NCBI GenBank assembly: GCA_002964805.2 | Contig: PUDQ02000049.1 | Span: 454,425-518,424 of the forward strand | DNA length: 64,000 nt | Source of the DNA: Trametes villosa | Taxonomy: Eukaryota > Basidiomycota > Agaricomycetes > Polyporales > Polyporaceae | Reading direction: 5' to 3' | Part shown: one piece after another, positions 11,261-20,887 of the stretch | Layout of the letters: each line of letters starts with the position of its first letter | Position numbering within the stretch: the first letter of the stretch is position 1 | Translations under genes and position numbers: made by a program | The notes under the pieces: generated by a model | Databases searched by the model: none | Seen by the model: the letters and a program-made list of their open reading frames with translations, nothing else | What the model was told of the DNA's origin: nothing

Positions 11261-11863
11261 GGTTCGCGTTGAATGCAGGCCGGTCGGTGGGGGCGAAGCT
11301 CAGGGGCCTGCTCGGCCTTCTATATCTTCTGAGCCCCCGCTATCCACGCGGTCGAGGCCACGGTTTGATGCCGAAACGGTATCTCGTCGGTCTCATGATC
11401 GTGCATGCGCATAGTGAGAGTTCTGCATCAGCGGGATCCATTGACCCGTATGGGCAATCTCGTAAGGAACGGGCATGAAGGCATCTCGACAGCTGCCAGC
11501 TGGCGGCTTTAGCTGACGGTGCATGGTCATGTCGGTCATAAGGAAGGTCGCATGATAAGAGTGTGAGACCGACGGCGGAGCATGCATATGCTGCTCGGCG
11601 CCACCGCCGTTGTGCATTCCTCGACGACGAACCCAGATATCTCTGGAGGTTGCGCCGAGGAAGCGGCGGAGACGTACTAGAAGCCATACCCGATGGTGCT
11701 GCACCGCTTTGTACGCGACGGACTGAGACCATCGCGCATATTCCGGAATCGAATTCAAACATCCAGACTAGTACCTGACCTATACACGTGAACGAATGGA
11801 CCTCTATCTCCAAACAGCGAAGCAAACAGCAGGCCGCCACCCTTCCAGTCCACTCACCGGCGC
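11261..11863. other. Spacer between GH20-B start and the epsin stop
   Basis: About 600 bp upstream of GH20-B and downstream of the epsin gene. A weak ATATAG stretch lies about 60 bp before the GH20-B start. No gene is recognised. Confidence 0.4.
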
Positions 11864-13926
11864 TCAGAACAGGAGGTCGTCCAACGCGTTCCCCGAGGAG
11901 GGTGGGGCAGCGTTCGAGGCCGGCGCTCCGGCGAACGATCCGAAGCCAGCGCCCATGGGAGGCTTGTTCTGCCCTGCGCCCCAGATCTGCGCCTGAGCTT
12001 TCTCCTTCTCGAGGTCCTTGATACTCTTCTGCTGAGGGGTGCCAACAGCGCTCGCCGGCTTGGTGGTAGCGGACGAGGAACCCAAGGACATCGACCAGAG
12101 GTCGTCAAAGCTAGCCGCTGGCTTGGACTGCGTAGCGGCGGCGGCAGGGGAGGTGGCCGCTGACCGTGGAGGGGGAGAGGTTGGCGACATAACACCCTGG
12201 TTGGGCACAAGTGGAGCACCCATCATAGGAGGCGGCGAGGTCATCGTGGGAGGCGGGGAGGCGACCATTGCGGGGCGCAAGGCGTTCTGCAAGGGGTTTT
12301 GTGTGGGTACCGCGGGAGGCGACATGTATGGCGTTCTCGCCGGAGAACCGCTCGCCGCAGGGGTCGCCAGCATGTTGAAGAGACCGCTGTTGCCCGACTG
12401 GAAGGACGGTTGCGACGGTTGAGCGAACGACGCGCTGTTCGCAGGTACAGCAGACGGGGGTGCGCTTTGGAAGTCATCGAAATCATCGTCTATGCAGTGT
12501 CGGGATCAGCATGATACATATTATGGGCAGGAAACGCCACTTACCGAGGGATACCGGTTGTGCACTAAGGGCGGGGAGGGCTTTGTCCGCGGGCGCGCTG
12601 GGAGCACTGCCAAACGCATCATCATCCATGCCGAGGAGGTCAATCTCCGGCTGCTTTCCCTTGGGCTCCGGGGCGGGGGACGTCGGGAGGGTGGATGAAC
12701 GCTGAGGCGCGGCGGCTGCGGCGGACGATGCCGTGGCAGAGACGGAGTTGGATCGCCTGGGGATCACGTCGTCATCTCCGGCGTCGTACTCCTGGAACTG
12801 GCGTCGAGAGCTGCTGTCGCGGAAACCGCCGCTGTATGTTGCGCTACCACCATCTCCGTAGCTGTCGTAATCTGGGAGGGATGAGTCATCATTCACACTT
12901 GCATGCGGTGGGTACTCACCACGACCACTACCGCCGCCGCCATAGCTGCCGCTGCCGCTACCACCGCCACTGCCACTGCCACTTCCACTGTAGCTGCCTC
13001 CACCGCCGCCGCCATAGCCAAGGCTTTCGCTGCCGAAGCCGCCATAGCGGCCGCTAGAACCAAAGCTCATCGCGTCGTTGCCTACACCTGTGTATTTGTG
13101 CTTGTTGGCTTTGGCCTTACGCCGTTCGCCGCGAATCTTCTCTACGTCGCCCAGAAGCTCGACGAGCTCCTTGGACCGGTTGCGCACTAGTATCATGATT
13201 AGTCTTGGCAGACTGCTGCGTTGAACTTCGCCGTACCATTGATGCCCTGGTCTTTTCCCTTCTCATCCACGTAGTAGAAGTTCCTGAGCATCTTGATCGT
13301 TGCAATATGGGAACGCGCATCGTCGACAACGCGCTCGCTGCCGTTCTTGATGAGATATTCCAAGAGCTGCAACGCCTGGAAGGAGGTGTTAGCCTCGTAC
13401 TTGACAAGCCCCCCGCAACACGCGAACCTTGTAGATCTGTCTCCACTGGCGTGCCTCTTTCTCCATGAAACGAGAGTATATGGCGGGCATGATCTCATTG
13501 AAGTTTTGGCTGGGACGCATCAGTGGGATGCGGGATGACGACAGGCCAAGGCTAGACGTACAAGTTGAAGGTTCTGCAGAGGCTCGTAAGTATACTTGGA
13601 CACGCTAGAAGTGTCTTAGGAAACATACCCTTGTGCAATCTCCTGCATCAACGTGGAACTCGCACCCCTACGCAACTTCAATGCATTGTCCTTCACCATC
13701 CCCGTTCGACGTGACAACTCACCATGGCTCGTCATTGGTCGCATCCCGGACCTTTGCCTCCATCTCGCTAACGTTGAACACGACATTCTTGGCCTGCGCG
13801 TATGGGAGATTGGTGCCTTGTATACTCGCCAAGCATTCCCCCGCCACGTACCTGGTTGACCATAGACTTGATGTCGTACATCGTAATCTGCGAGAGCGCA
13901 TTCCCGAGCGATTCGAGGCGGTCCAT
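11864..13926 (-). CDS. ENT3: Epsin with ENTH domain, Ent3-like
   Basis: Clathrin adaptor of the trans-Golgi/endosome pathway. The ENTH domain binds phosphoinositides and SNAREs and the tail binds adaptor ears (family knowledge). The start at 13926 (MDRLESLGNALSQITMYDIK) is followed by AKNVVFNVSEMEAKVRDATN, DEPWGASSTLMQEIAQG, NFNEIMPAIYSRFMEKEARQ, ALQLLEYLIKNGSERVV, NFYYVDEKGKDQGIN and VRNRSKELVELLGD, a complete ENTH domain. A 12-nt microexon (13562-13573, AACCTTCAACTT) is required to give GTFNF between QEIAQG and QNFNEIMP. The tail is Gly/Ser-rich, then has IDLLGMDDDAFGSAP and DDDFDDFQSAPP, which resembles an acidic-phenylalanine gamma-ear binding motif, then Pro-rich sequence ending in LDDLLF. 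The ENTH sequence fits the Ent3/Ent5 branch better than Ent1/2, and I saw no ubiquitin-interacting motif. It is divergent from the gene at 14482. Confidence 0.9.
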
Positions 13927-14481
13927 GGCGGGCAAAGAGGTGGTGGACGTGGACAAGGATAGTGCCAACGGCGCGCTCGGCGTTGCGCTCGTCTTGGGCG
14001 GCGTGACCCGGCGGTGCCCACCTCCCGTGACCGGTGTGACTGGGATGTCGGCATGTCCGGGCCGCCTCCGCGGAGGTTTCAGCCACAACACCCGCAAGTG
14101 GGGCCTCGAAGGACTCTCTCCCGAACCACCACCATCGCTCTACGCACGAATATATACTGTCCTGTGAATATCTGCATAGCGCGCAACGCACATATGAAGA
14201 TGATTCTGCCTCAAAGCTGCGCATGTCTGGAAGACACCTATGGGAGCTTGTCCCACCCCGATATAGGTCGTCCTGTGCGAGAGGCGGTCTGTTTTCTGAT
14301 GCTTCTATCGCTTGCCGAAGAGTTATAGCTGCAGCGCGGCTGTAGCTTCTCCTCGTTGACGACTTGACGACCTCTTACGACCCTAACGCCTTTCACGGTG
14401 CCGCGCGTACCAGGGAGGGACTGTGAGTACTGCAAGCTCTTACTTTGCACGCACATTAAACTCAAGTCCCAGATAGCAGAT
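13927..14481. promoter_or_regulatory. Divergent intergenic region, epsin and membrane-hairpin gene
   Basis: 555 bp between two divergent starts. It presumably contains both promoters. I see no convincing TATA box close to either start and no repeat or gene. Confidence 0.4.
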
Positions 14482-17029
14482 ATGCCCTCCATACTTGAAC
14501 GCCTGCGGAAACGCACATTGAGCCATCGGAGTTCAGCATCCGCTCAACTCACCGAGCTGCCCGTGTCGGCTCCAATCGCAAGCAGCCCTCTTCCTACCTC
14601 CCGCTCAGAACCCTCGCTCGTCGACCGCAGGATCATCGAAGATCTCCCTGCACTACTTGGGGCTCTTGAAAGAGAAGCCGACGACCGTGGAGCGTTGAAG
14701 CCTCCGCGCCCGCGCAAGCGGTCCGGCTTGGGCAGTCTCAACATCACCCGTAGGAGCGAATCTCCCAAACGCGAAGAGCAACCACGAGACTCCTCTGAAA
14801 AGGAAAACCAGGATGGTCCTTCCAGATTTCAGAGTCCCATTTCATCGCGGTGGAAGGGCAAGAGTCGCACATCGAATCCCTCCCAACAGAACACCGGAAC
14901 CACGAGCTCTCCTTGGTCGACGTTTGGCCGACATCGCCAGCAGTCCAGGAACATGCCATACAGTGGCTATCTCCACTCTCGGCGGGGATCTCACGTCAAC
15001 CCATCCGCGGTCTACGGTTCTTCTTCGAGCAACACCGGCGGCATTCACAACGCCTCGAATTTGACTTCGGCCTCTCAGTCCCCTCCTGGTACGCATTCCA
15101 ATCCATCGCGCATATCCGTGGCCATGATCAGCACCGGAAGCTCGCACCAAACGTTCGGCAGGCAGAGCCCGGCGGATACGCGGGCCAGATCTCCGTCCCT
15201 GTCGCGCGGACCTGCTGCAAGTTTGGTTCGTTTTCCGCCTTCCGTGGACAACGTGTCCGCGACCATGCCTCCACTCTATGTGGTGAACTCTCTCTCGACC
15301 CATACCCACGAAGACCTACCACTAAACCCGAACACCCAGCACCCTGTCAATGACGAACATTCCACGTTAGATGCGCCCGTCCGCCCTCCATCCGATCATG
15401 ACCTGAGTCCACGAACGACCCCCAGCACTCCCTCCAGCTTCCATGAACACCACGACCTCCCATCCTCCGAGTCTCAGCCGGCGGCTGAGACGATGCGCGA
15501 ATGCAGTGTTTCGGGAGGCGGGCCGCGGCCTGGCGACGGGCGACTGTTGCCATCGGCATGTGCCGAGCCTCATGCCCAGCATGCGTCGCGCGAGGGATCC
15601 CTCGAGCCTTGTTCTCCATCCCGCTTTATACCCCCCTCTTCACCGTTTCCCACATCGCCGACACTGCTAGACGGTGAGCACCAGATCGGCCCCGCATCGC
15701 GCCAGCGACTGACCCACCCCGCCTGCGCCAGCGGAGAACCGCAGCGACGGCGTTCTCGATAACTTATCGCGTTCTTCAAACACCGATTTCTGCGAGCGCG
15801 AAGGCGAAGGCGATATCCGGATGGCAGAACCACGAGATGCGACGAACACGTTGAACAGAAAGGCTGGCGACACGCGCGGCGCGCACAAAAAGGGCCTGAG
15901 CATCATCAGCCCGCGCGCAGGGACACACGTGAAGCCGCGGAGCAGGCGCATCTCGCAACTCAGCGAGCCGTCCACCCCGACCGCGTCGTCCTTGAAAGAA
16001 AACGGAGGTGCTGGCTCATCCTCATCCACCGTCTTTCCCACTACCCCCGAGTCGCCCACTCCCCTGCGTGTTCCACGCACGCCGCGTACCGCAAGCGAGC
16101 CTGGCCTGAGGTCCGTCTCAGAGAAGTCCGTTCTCGAGACACCGGTGAACACGAAGGGCAAGCGGAAGGCGGATGAAGTCGACACCACTCCCCCCGACCA
16201 GCGCGCTGCTGCTCAGCACACTAAATTTGTACTTCCGGAAGGTGGTCATCGTGAGTACTTACATCCTCATGCCCCGGCTTTCCTGATCGCCGTGCAGGCT
16301 CCCATCACGTCTCCGAAGTCTCTCGTGCGCCTTCTTCCTATCAGGGACGCAAACGTGCACGTTTGTCCACCACCACTCCCTCGCCCAGCCCCTCTCCTAG
16401 ACCAGCTTCCCTATCGCGACACCCGACCGACTCATGGCCCAGCCGCTCTGGCATCCCGACAGCCCTCCATCGTGCGGCTTCCAAAAGCGCATCTATGCGC
16501 TCCGGCGCCCGCCCGGAGTCCATGATCGCCACCGCGCATAGAAACTCCAGCCGGCGGAAAAGCCTGTCAGAGATATCCATCCCGATCAGTGCGCTCGTTG
16601 CCCCCCATGCGCCCTCCGTCAGCGTACGCTCAAGTATGTACCACATGCGCGACCCGAGAAAACCACCTCGCATCCAACCCACCCCATGGCACCTCCGACT
16701 CAACACCCCTGACCAGGAAGGCTCGCCTATACATGCCTGGTTCTTCTTCGTTGGCTTCGTCCTCTTCCCTCTCTGGTGGGTCGCAAGCGTATGGAGAATC
16801 CCGCAGACGCGGCTGGTCGGTGGCACGGACACGGAGAAGGCCGTCACGCTCGACGACCCGCAGGTAGAACACGGTGAGTACTCTCCACGCCTCTTGAGGA
16901 TGTCCCTCAAGGCTATCCCGTACAGATGCGCGGTCATGGCGAAGACGCTGCCGCATCATGTCCTTGGTATCGCTGGTCACATACATCCCGTTCATCGTCT
17001 TGGTCGCCATCTTTGTCCCTCGCAGCTAA
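14482..17029 (+). CDS. Large Ser/Pro-rich protein with C-terminal two-helix membrane hairpin, 796 aa
   Basis: Function not known. Four exons fit in phase: 14482-15673, 15732-16250, 16298-16873 and 16926-17029, giving a 2391-nt CDS. I chose the start at 14482 (MPSILERLRKRTLSHR) rather than the in-frame ATG at 14398, whose extra residues look like a 5' leader. Residues 1 to about 690 are Ser/Pro/Thr-rich, with many basic SP/TP sites (PTTPESPTPLRVPRTPRT), and are probably disordered, cytosolic and heavily phosphorylated. Near the C-terminus is a first hydrophobic helix (HAWFFFVGFVLFPLWWVASV), a short loop, then after the last intron a second (MSLVSLVTYIPFIVLVAIF) ending VPRS-stop. The conserved-looking part is the hairpin. 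A similar architecture occurs in uncharacterised Ser-rich fungal membrane proteins. The membrane system is not predicted. Confidence 0.75.
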
Positions 17030-17329
17030 TCTCTTTCATTCGCGATATATCGACACCCCTTACGCGGTCCGCGCCACCCTTTCGCGCCGTTCTCGAGCCC
17101 CGGTCTCCGTGTATTACCCACAATCCTTCCACCGCCCATTCATTCGAACAGTCTTGGTTGATCAGTTCGCAGCCGGACCCTACGCGCCTCTGCGAAATAC
17201 TCTACATTCCGCGCCCCCGGACATGTTGTGCAGTAGATACATGTCGGAAGTCAAGCTAATACATGTTGTTCAGAAGTCTGTCGTCTTGGAGGGGTACGAG
17301 TGTCGTACCTATACCTGTCAATGTAACCC
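17030..17329. other. Convergent 3' spacer
   Basis: 300 bp between the stops of the membrane-hairpin gene and RPC17. I see nothing beyond expected 3' untranslated sequence. Confidence 0.4.
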
Positions 17330-18130
17330 CTATGAATCGTCATCAACGTCTAGGTCTCCCTCAATACCCGCGCCCTCCCCTGTGTCGTCGAACACGACCT
17401 CGTTCGCATCGTACTCCCAGTTCTCGGCGTTTTGGGTGTAGTCCTCTTCGTACTCCGTGTACGTGGTCTCCACCTGCATCGGCTGGGCAGTACTCGACGT
17501 GCCGTTGGTCGCAGGCGCGGATTCGGCGAGAGATGTCTTGACCGCCGTCAAGATATCATACATCTTATTCTCGTAGCGGTCTTCCAGCTCTTCGACAATC
17601 TGTTACTGGTGTCGGCGAGATGATAACAGCGCGCGGCGACATGGTGCGTACCACATATAGCTCGACCGGCTCTGTAGGCGCGAGGTTCACTATTTGCAGC
17701 TTCTCGGCCTTGGTGAGGTCCCACTCTCCGAGTGCCCGGGTGAGCTGCGCGATGCCCTCCGCGGTTTGCGATCCCGTAGGCTGATAGTCGGCTGATAGAT
17801 ATTGAATAGCCTAGGGCCGCCGCTAACGTCAGTCGGCCTCTGCCTCTGGTAACATGCATTGAGCGTGTGAAGGATGCATACCTCGACCTCGACCGTCCTT
17901 AGGTTCTCCGAGATGTCATCTGTATGGGACTGGTGTTTGGGAGGAAGGCCCGCAGCCTCCTCTTCCTTTTTGATGCGTAGTGCAGTCTTGGTTCGGGCGA
18001 GATGGTCACTCTCGAGCTCTTTTAGGAGCGTGAGGACTTCGTAGTTGGAAAGCAGCGCCGAGCGTTGGTTGAGAACCTTTCAAGGATTTAGTGCACGGTC
18101 TTCATTGTGCGTTGCTGCACCGACCTCCAT
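17330..18130 (-). CDS. RPC17: DNA-directed RNA polymerase III subunit Rpc17 (RPC9, CGRP-RCP homolog)
   Basis: Subunit of the RNA polymerase III stalk. It pairs with Rpc25 and is needed for initiation of tRNA and 5S transcription (family knowledge). Spliced sequence: ME, then VLNQRSALLSNYEVLTLLKE, LESDHLARTKTALRIKKE, AIQYLSADYQPTGSQTAEGI, TKAEKLQIVNLAPTEPVELY, and IVEELEDRYENKMYDIL. The KAEKLQIVN and IVEE blocks and the start MEVLNQRSALLSNYEVL match the Rpc17 family. Four exons: 18125-18130 holds only ATGGAG, 17882-18076 is exon 2, and two more follow. The first donor is GTCGGT, a weak GT site. After the HRDC-like domain there is an acidic tail with TYTEYEEDYTQNAE and EGDLDVDDDS. This tail makes the protein longer than the yeast one. 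The start is divergent from NOT2. Confidence 0.87.
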
Positions 18131-18374
18131 GATTACTATAGCATATACTCGGGTCTAGAAATACAGATAGAGCGTGACAGCAGCAGCGAGTTTAATTTGC
18201 GGGAGTCGCGGAGGAGGTCGAGGTCGGTAGTCAAGTCATGCTCGGCGGCGGGCGCTCGCTGTGCATTCCCGCTTTCTCCGCCACCATCATCCGACACAGC
18301 GAGCAAAGCCTCTTTATCTCGTCGTCCACGTCGCCTCTCCGCTTTCCGTCGCACCTCGCCTATCCTTGAAAACC
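18131..18374. promoter_or_regulatory. Short bidirectional promoter of RPC17 and NOT2
   Basis: Only 244 bp separate the two divergent start codons. The DNA contains a pyrimidine-rich stretch next to NOT2 (CCTCTTTATCTCGTCG). No clear TATA box is visible. A shared promoter is inferred from distance and orientation. Confidence 0.55.
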
Positions 18375-20418
18375 ATGCATCGAGCAGGTAATCGCAAAGG
18401 CTCACAAGACCATGCCGGCGTGTTTACATTCCGCGCAGGTCAACCCCCGCAGCGTCCACCAAGCCTCGCCCCCAACCCTGCGCTCGGCGGGCCCTACCGC
18501 GGGCCCTATCCGGGCTACGGCATGCCCCAGCGGAACGTGACACCCGCGTACCCGATCCTGCCGAACCAGCGGACGGTCGTGCCCCAGCCATCACCCAACT
18601 TCCTGCAGCAGCGCGGGCAGAGCAATTTCCCGTTCAACGCCAGCGGCCTCCAGCAGCAGCAGGCGCAGACGCAGGCCCAGCTCGCCGCCCAGCAGACGAC
18701 GCTCACGCACGCCGCCCACCAGCAACAAACGCAGGGCTCCGGCGCCAGTTCGACCCTCCCCCCGCACCTCGCGCAAAATGCAGCGCCCAGCCTCGGGACG
18801 GCCCCCTCGGTGTCGTCCCAGAGCGAAGTCGGGCTCGATCCGAACGACTTCCCCGCGCTCGGGGCAACGCCCGCGAACAACTCATCGGGCGCATCAAGTG
18901 GGAACACGGCGAGCTACGCGACGCAGGCGGGGACAGGAGCGGGGAGCAGCGGGGCGCAGGCTGGGAATGGCGCGGCAGGTAACCAGCCACGGGACTTCAC
19001 CCCGGAAGACTTTCCTGCGCTAGGAGGACAAAACCAGGCAACACAGCAGCAGGCGCAACAGGCCCAGCAAGCACCCGCAGAAGGTCACCCCCCTGGCCTG
19101 AACGGCTTCCAGCACGCAGACCAGCAACATCGACAGAACCTCCTCGGTTCGCTAACAGGGGGCGCGCCGGGGCAGCAGCAGCCAGGGCTATTGAACTTGG
19201 GTCAGACGAGGAATGTACACCCGGGCTTCCAGACGGAGGACAAGCAGCGGGTACGTTCCGTCGCTCATGAACGTGTGACTTTGTGCCTTACAGCTCATAG
19301 CCCTTTCCCGTGAAGAACAACCATGCAAACGCAGCTGCGTGGAACTCCCCAAACATCAACCCAAGTGCACAACAAGTGGGAACCTTCCCGAATGGGCAGC
19401 AAAACCACGTCCAGAACGCGCAGGCTCAAACGCCCGGGCAGCAGCCACAACAACAACAAGGACAGCATCTGAACGCCCCTCCAGGCGTACCACCACCGGC
19501 CTTCTCATCGCAGCAACCAACACCCGCGCAGCAGACGCCATACGTTGCGAACGGGAACGTTGCAGGTGATGAGACACGTCATCTGTTTGCGAACTTTAGC
19601 TCACGCGCGTGCTCGTAGTGCCACAAACGCCGGCTCAGCAAGTACTCATGTCACCCGCGGACCGCTGGGGGCTTCTAGGGCTACTAGCGCTCATTAAGAG
19701 CACGGATCCCGATTCAAGTCTGCTCGCAATAGGCACAGACCTGGGGACAATGGGGCTGGACATGCAGAATCCTGGGTACGCACTATGCCCGTGGATGCAC
19801 GTTCCGCTTGGCTGACCAGAGATGCTCTAGAAGTCTGTACTCAACGTTCATCACTCCTTGGGCGGACTCCTCGGCTGCGCATACAGTAGAGCCCGACTTC
19901 CACCTACCGGCGTGCTACAACGTGCAGCCTCCTCCGCCGGGTCCCAACAAGGCGGCCGCATTCAGCGACGAGACATTGTTCTTCATGTTCTACGCGTCTC
20001 CTCGGGATGCCCTCCAGGAAATCGCTGCACAGGAGCTGTACGTGGTTCCATGCCTCTTTCCCGCGTCATGTGGCCCATACCTCCTATTGATAGGTACAAC
20101 CGGAATTGGCGGTACCACAAGGAGCTGCGTCTCTGGCTCACAAAGGAGACCGGCACCCAGCCGTCGCAGAAAGTGCCCGGCGGCGAGCAGGGCACGTACT
20201 CGTACTGGGACCCGGAGATGTGGGAGAAGGCGCGCAAGGAGATGACGGTGCTCTACTCGGACCTCGAGGAGAAGCTCCCCAATTTCGCGCCCGTCCCGCC
20301 GCTGCAGCAGCAGCTCAACGCGCCCCCGCAACAGCAGCAGCAGCAGCAGCAGCACGCGAACGCGCAGCCCGCGCGAGTAGGCTCCGCGTTCCAGGGGATC
20401 GCCATGGGCGCGATGTGA
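18375..20418 (+). CDS. NOT2: CCR4-NOT transcription/deadenylase complex subunit Not2 (CNOT2)
   Basis: Core subunit of the CCR4-NOT complex, acting in mRNA deadenylation and transcription control. Exons 18375-19250, 19301-19565, 19619-19775, 19831-20037 and 20094-20418 join in phase (1830 nt, up to 609 aa). The N-terminal two thirds are Gln/Ala/Gly-rich, with short LDPNDFPALG and FTPEDFPALG motifs typical of Not2. The C-terminal NOT box reads DRWGLLGLLALIKSTDPDSS, LYSTFITPWAD, DETLFFMFYASPRDALQEIA, ELYNRNWRYHKELRLWLTKE and YWDPEMWEKARKEMTVLY. A CAG run near 20331-20352 gives polyglutamine close to the end. A 51-nt in-frame segment (18388-18438) has GT...CAG ends and may be an extra intron. Removing it gives MHRAGQPPQRPPSLAP, which is a more usual Not2 start. 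Confidence 0.93.
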
Positions 20419-20887
20419 GCCTGCCGCCGAAGAAGCAGGATCCGCGCCTATTTGTGTTGTCGTCGTCGACTCGGACAGAAACGCTCCGCCTCTGCCGCTC
20501 CGTCTTCCCGCTCCGTCCCTTCTCGCCCGCCGTTCACGTTATTTGTTGGTGCTCTCCCTTTCTTCCCAGTCACCGAGCTATCATACGCTTGTATCTGTAA
20601 GCCATACTGTTTGAATCATATCCACCCCGTCTATTGGCTGTCAGCTGTTCACTTCTGCTCGCGAGTCCCTGGGCGAACATCATCATCAACCAACTCAATA
20701 TCGGCAAACACCCGGTCTGCTTCTTCACGGTTTTCATCTTAGGCTCAACGATGTCTCCATTCCAGACCGTGCAAGTAGATATAGATAATGTAAAGGACCC
20801 CGCACCAAGAAAGCAATCCGGATCGGTCAAGCGGTAAGTCCTGTCATCCCCCTCCTCCCCCCTCCCTCTCTCTCATCTCAACCAACC
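20419..20887. other. Convergent 3' spacer between NOT2 and carboxylesterase 1
   Basis: About 470 bp between two stops. AT-richer than the neighbouring genes; no gene is recognised. Confidence 0.45.
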
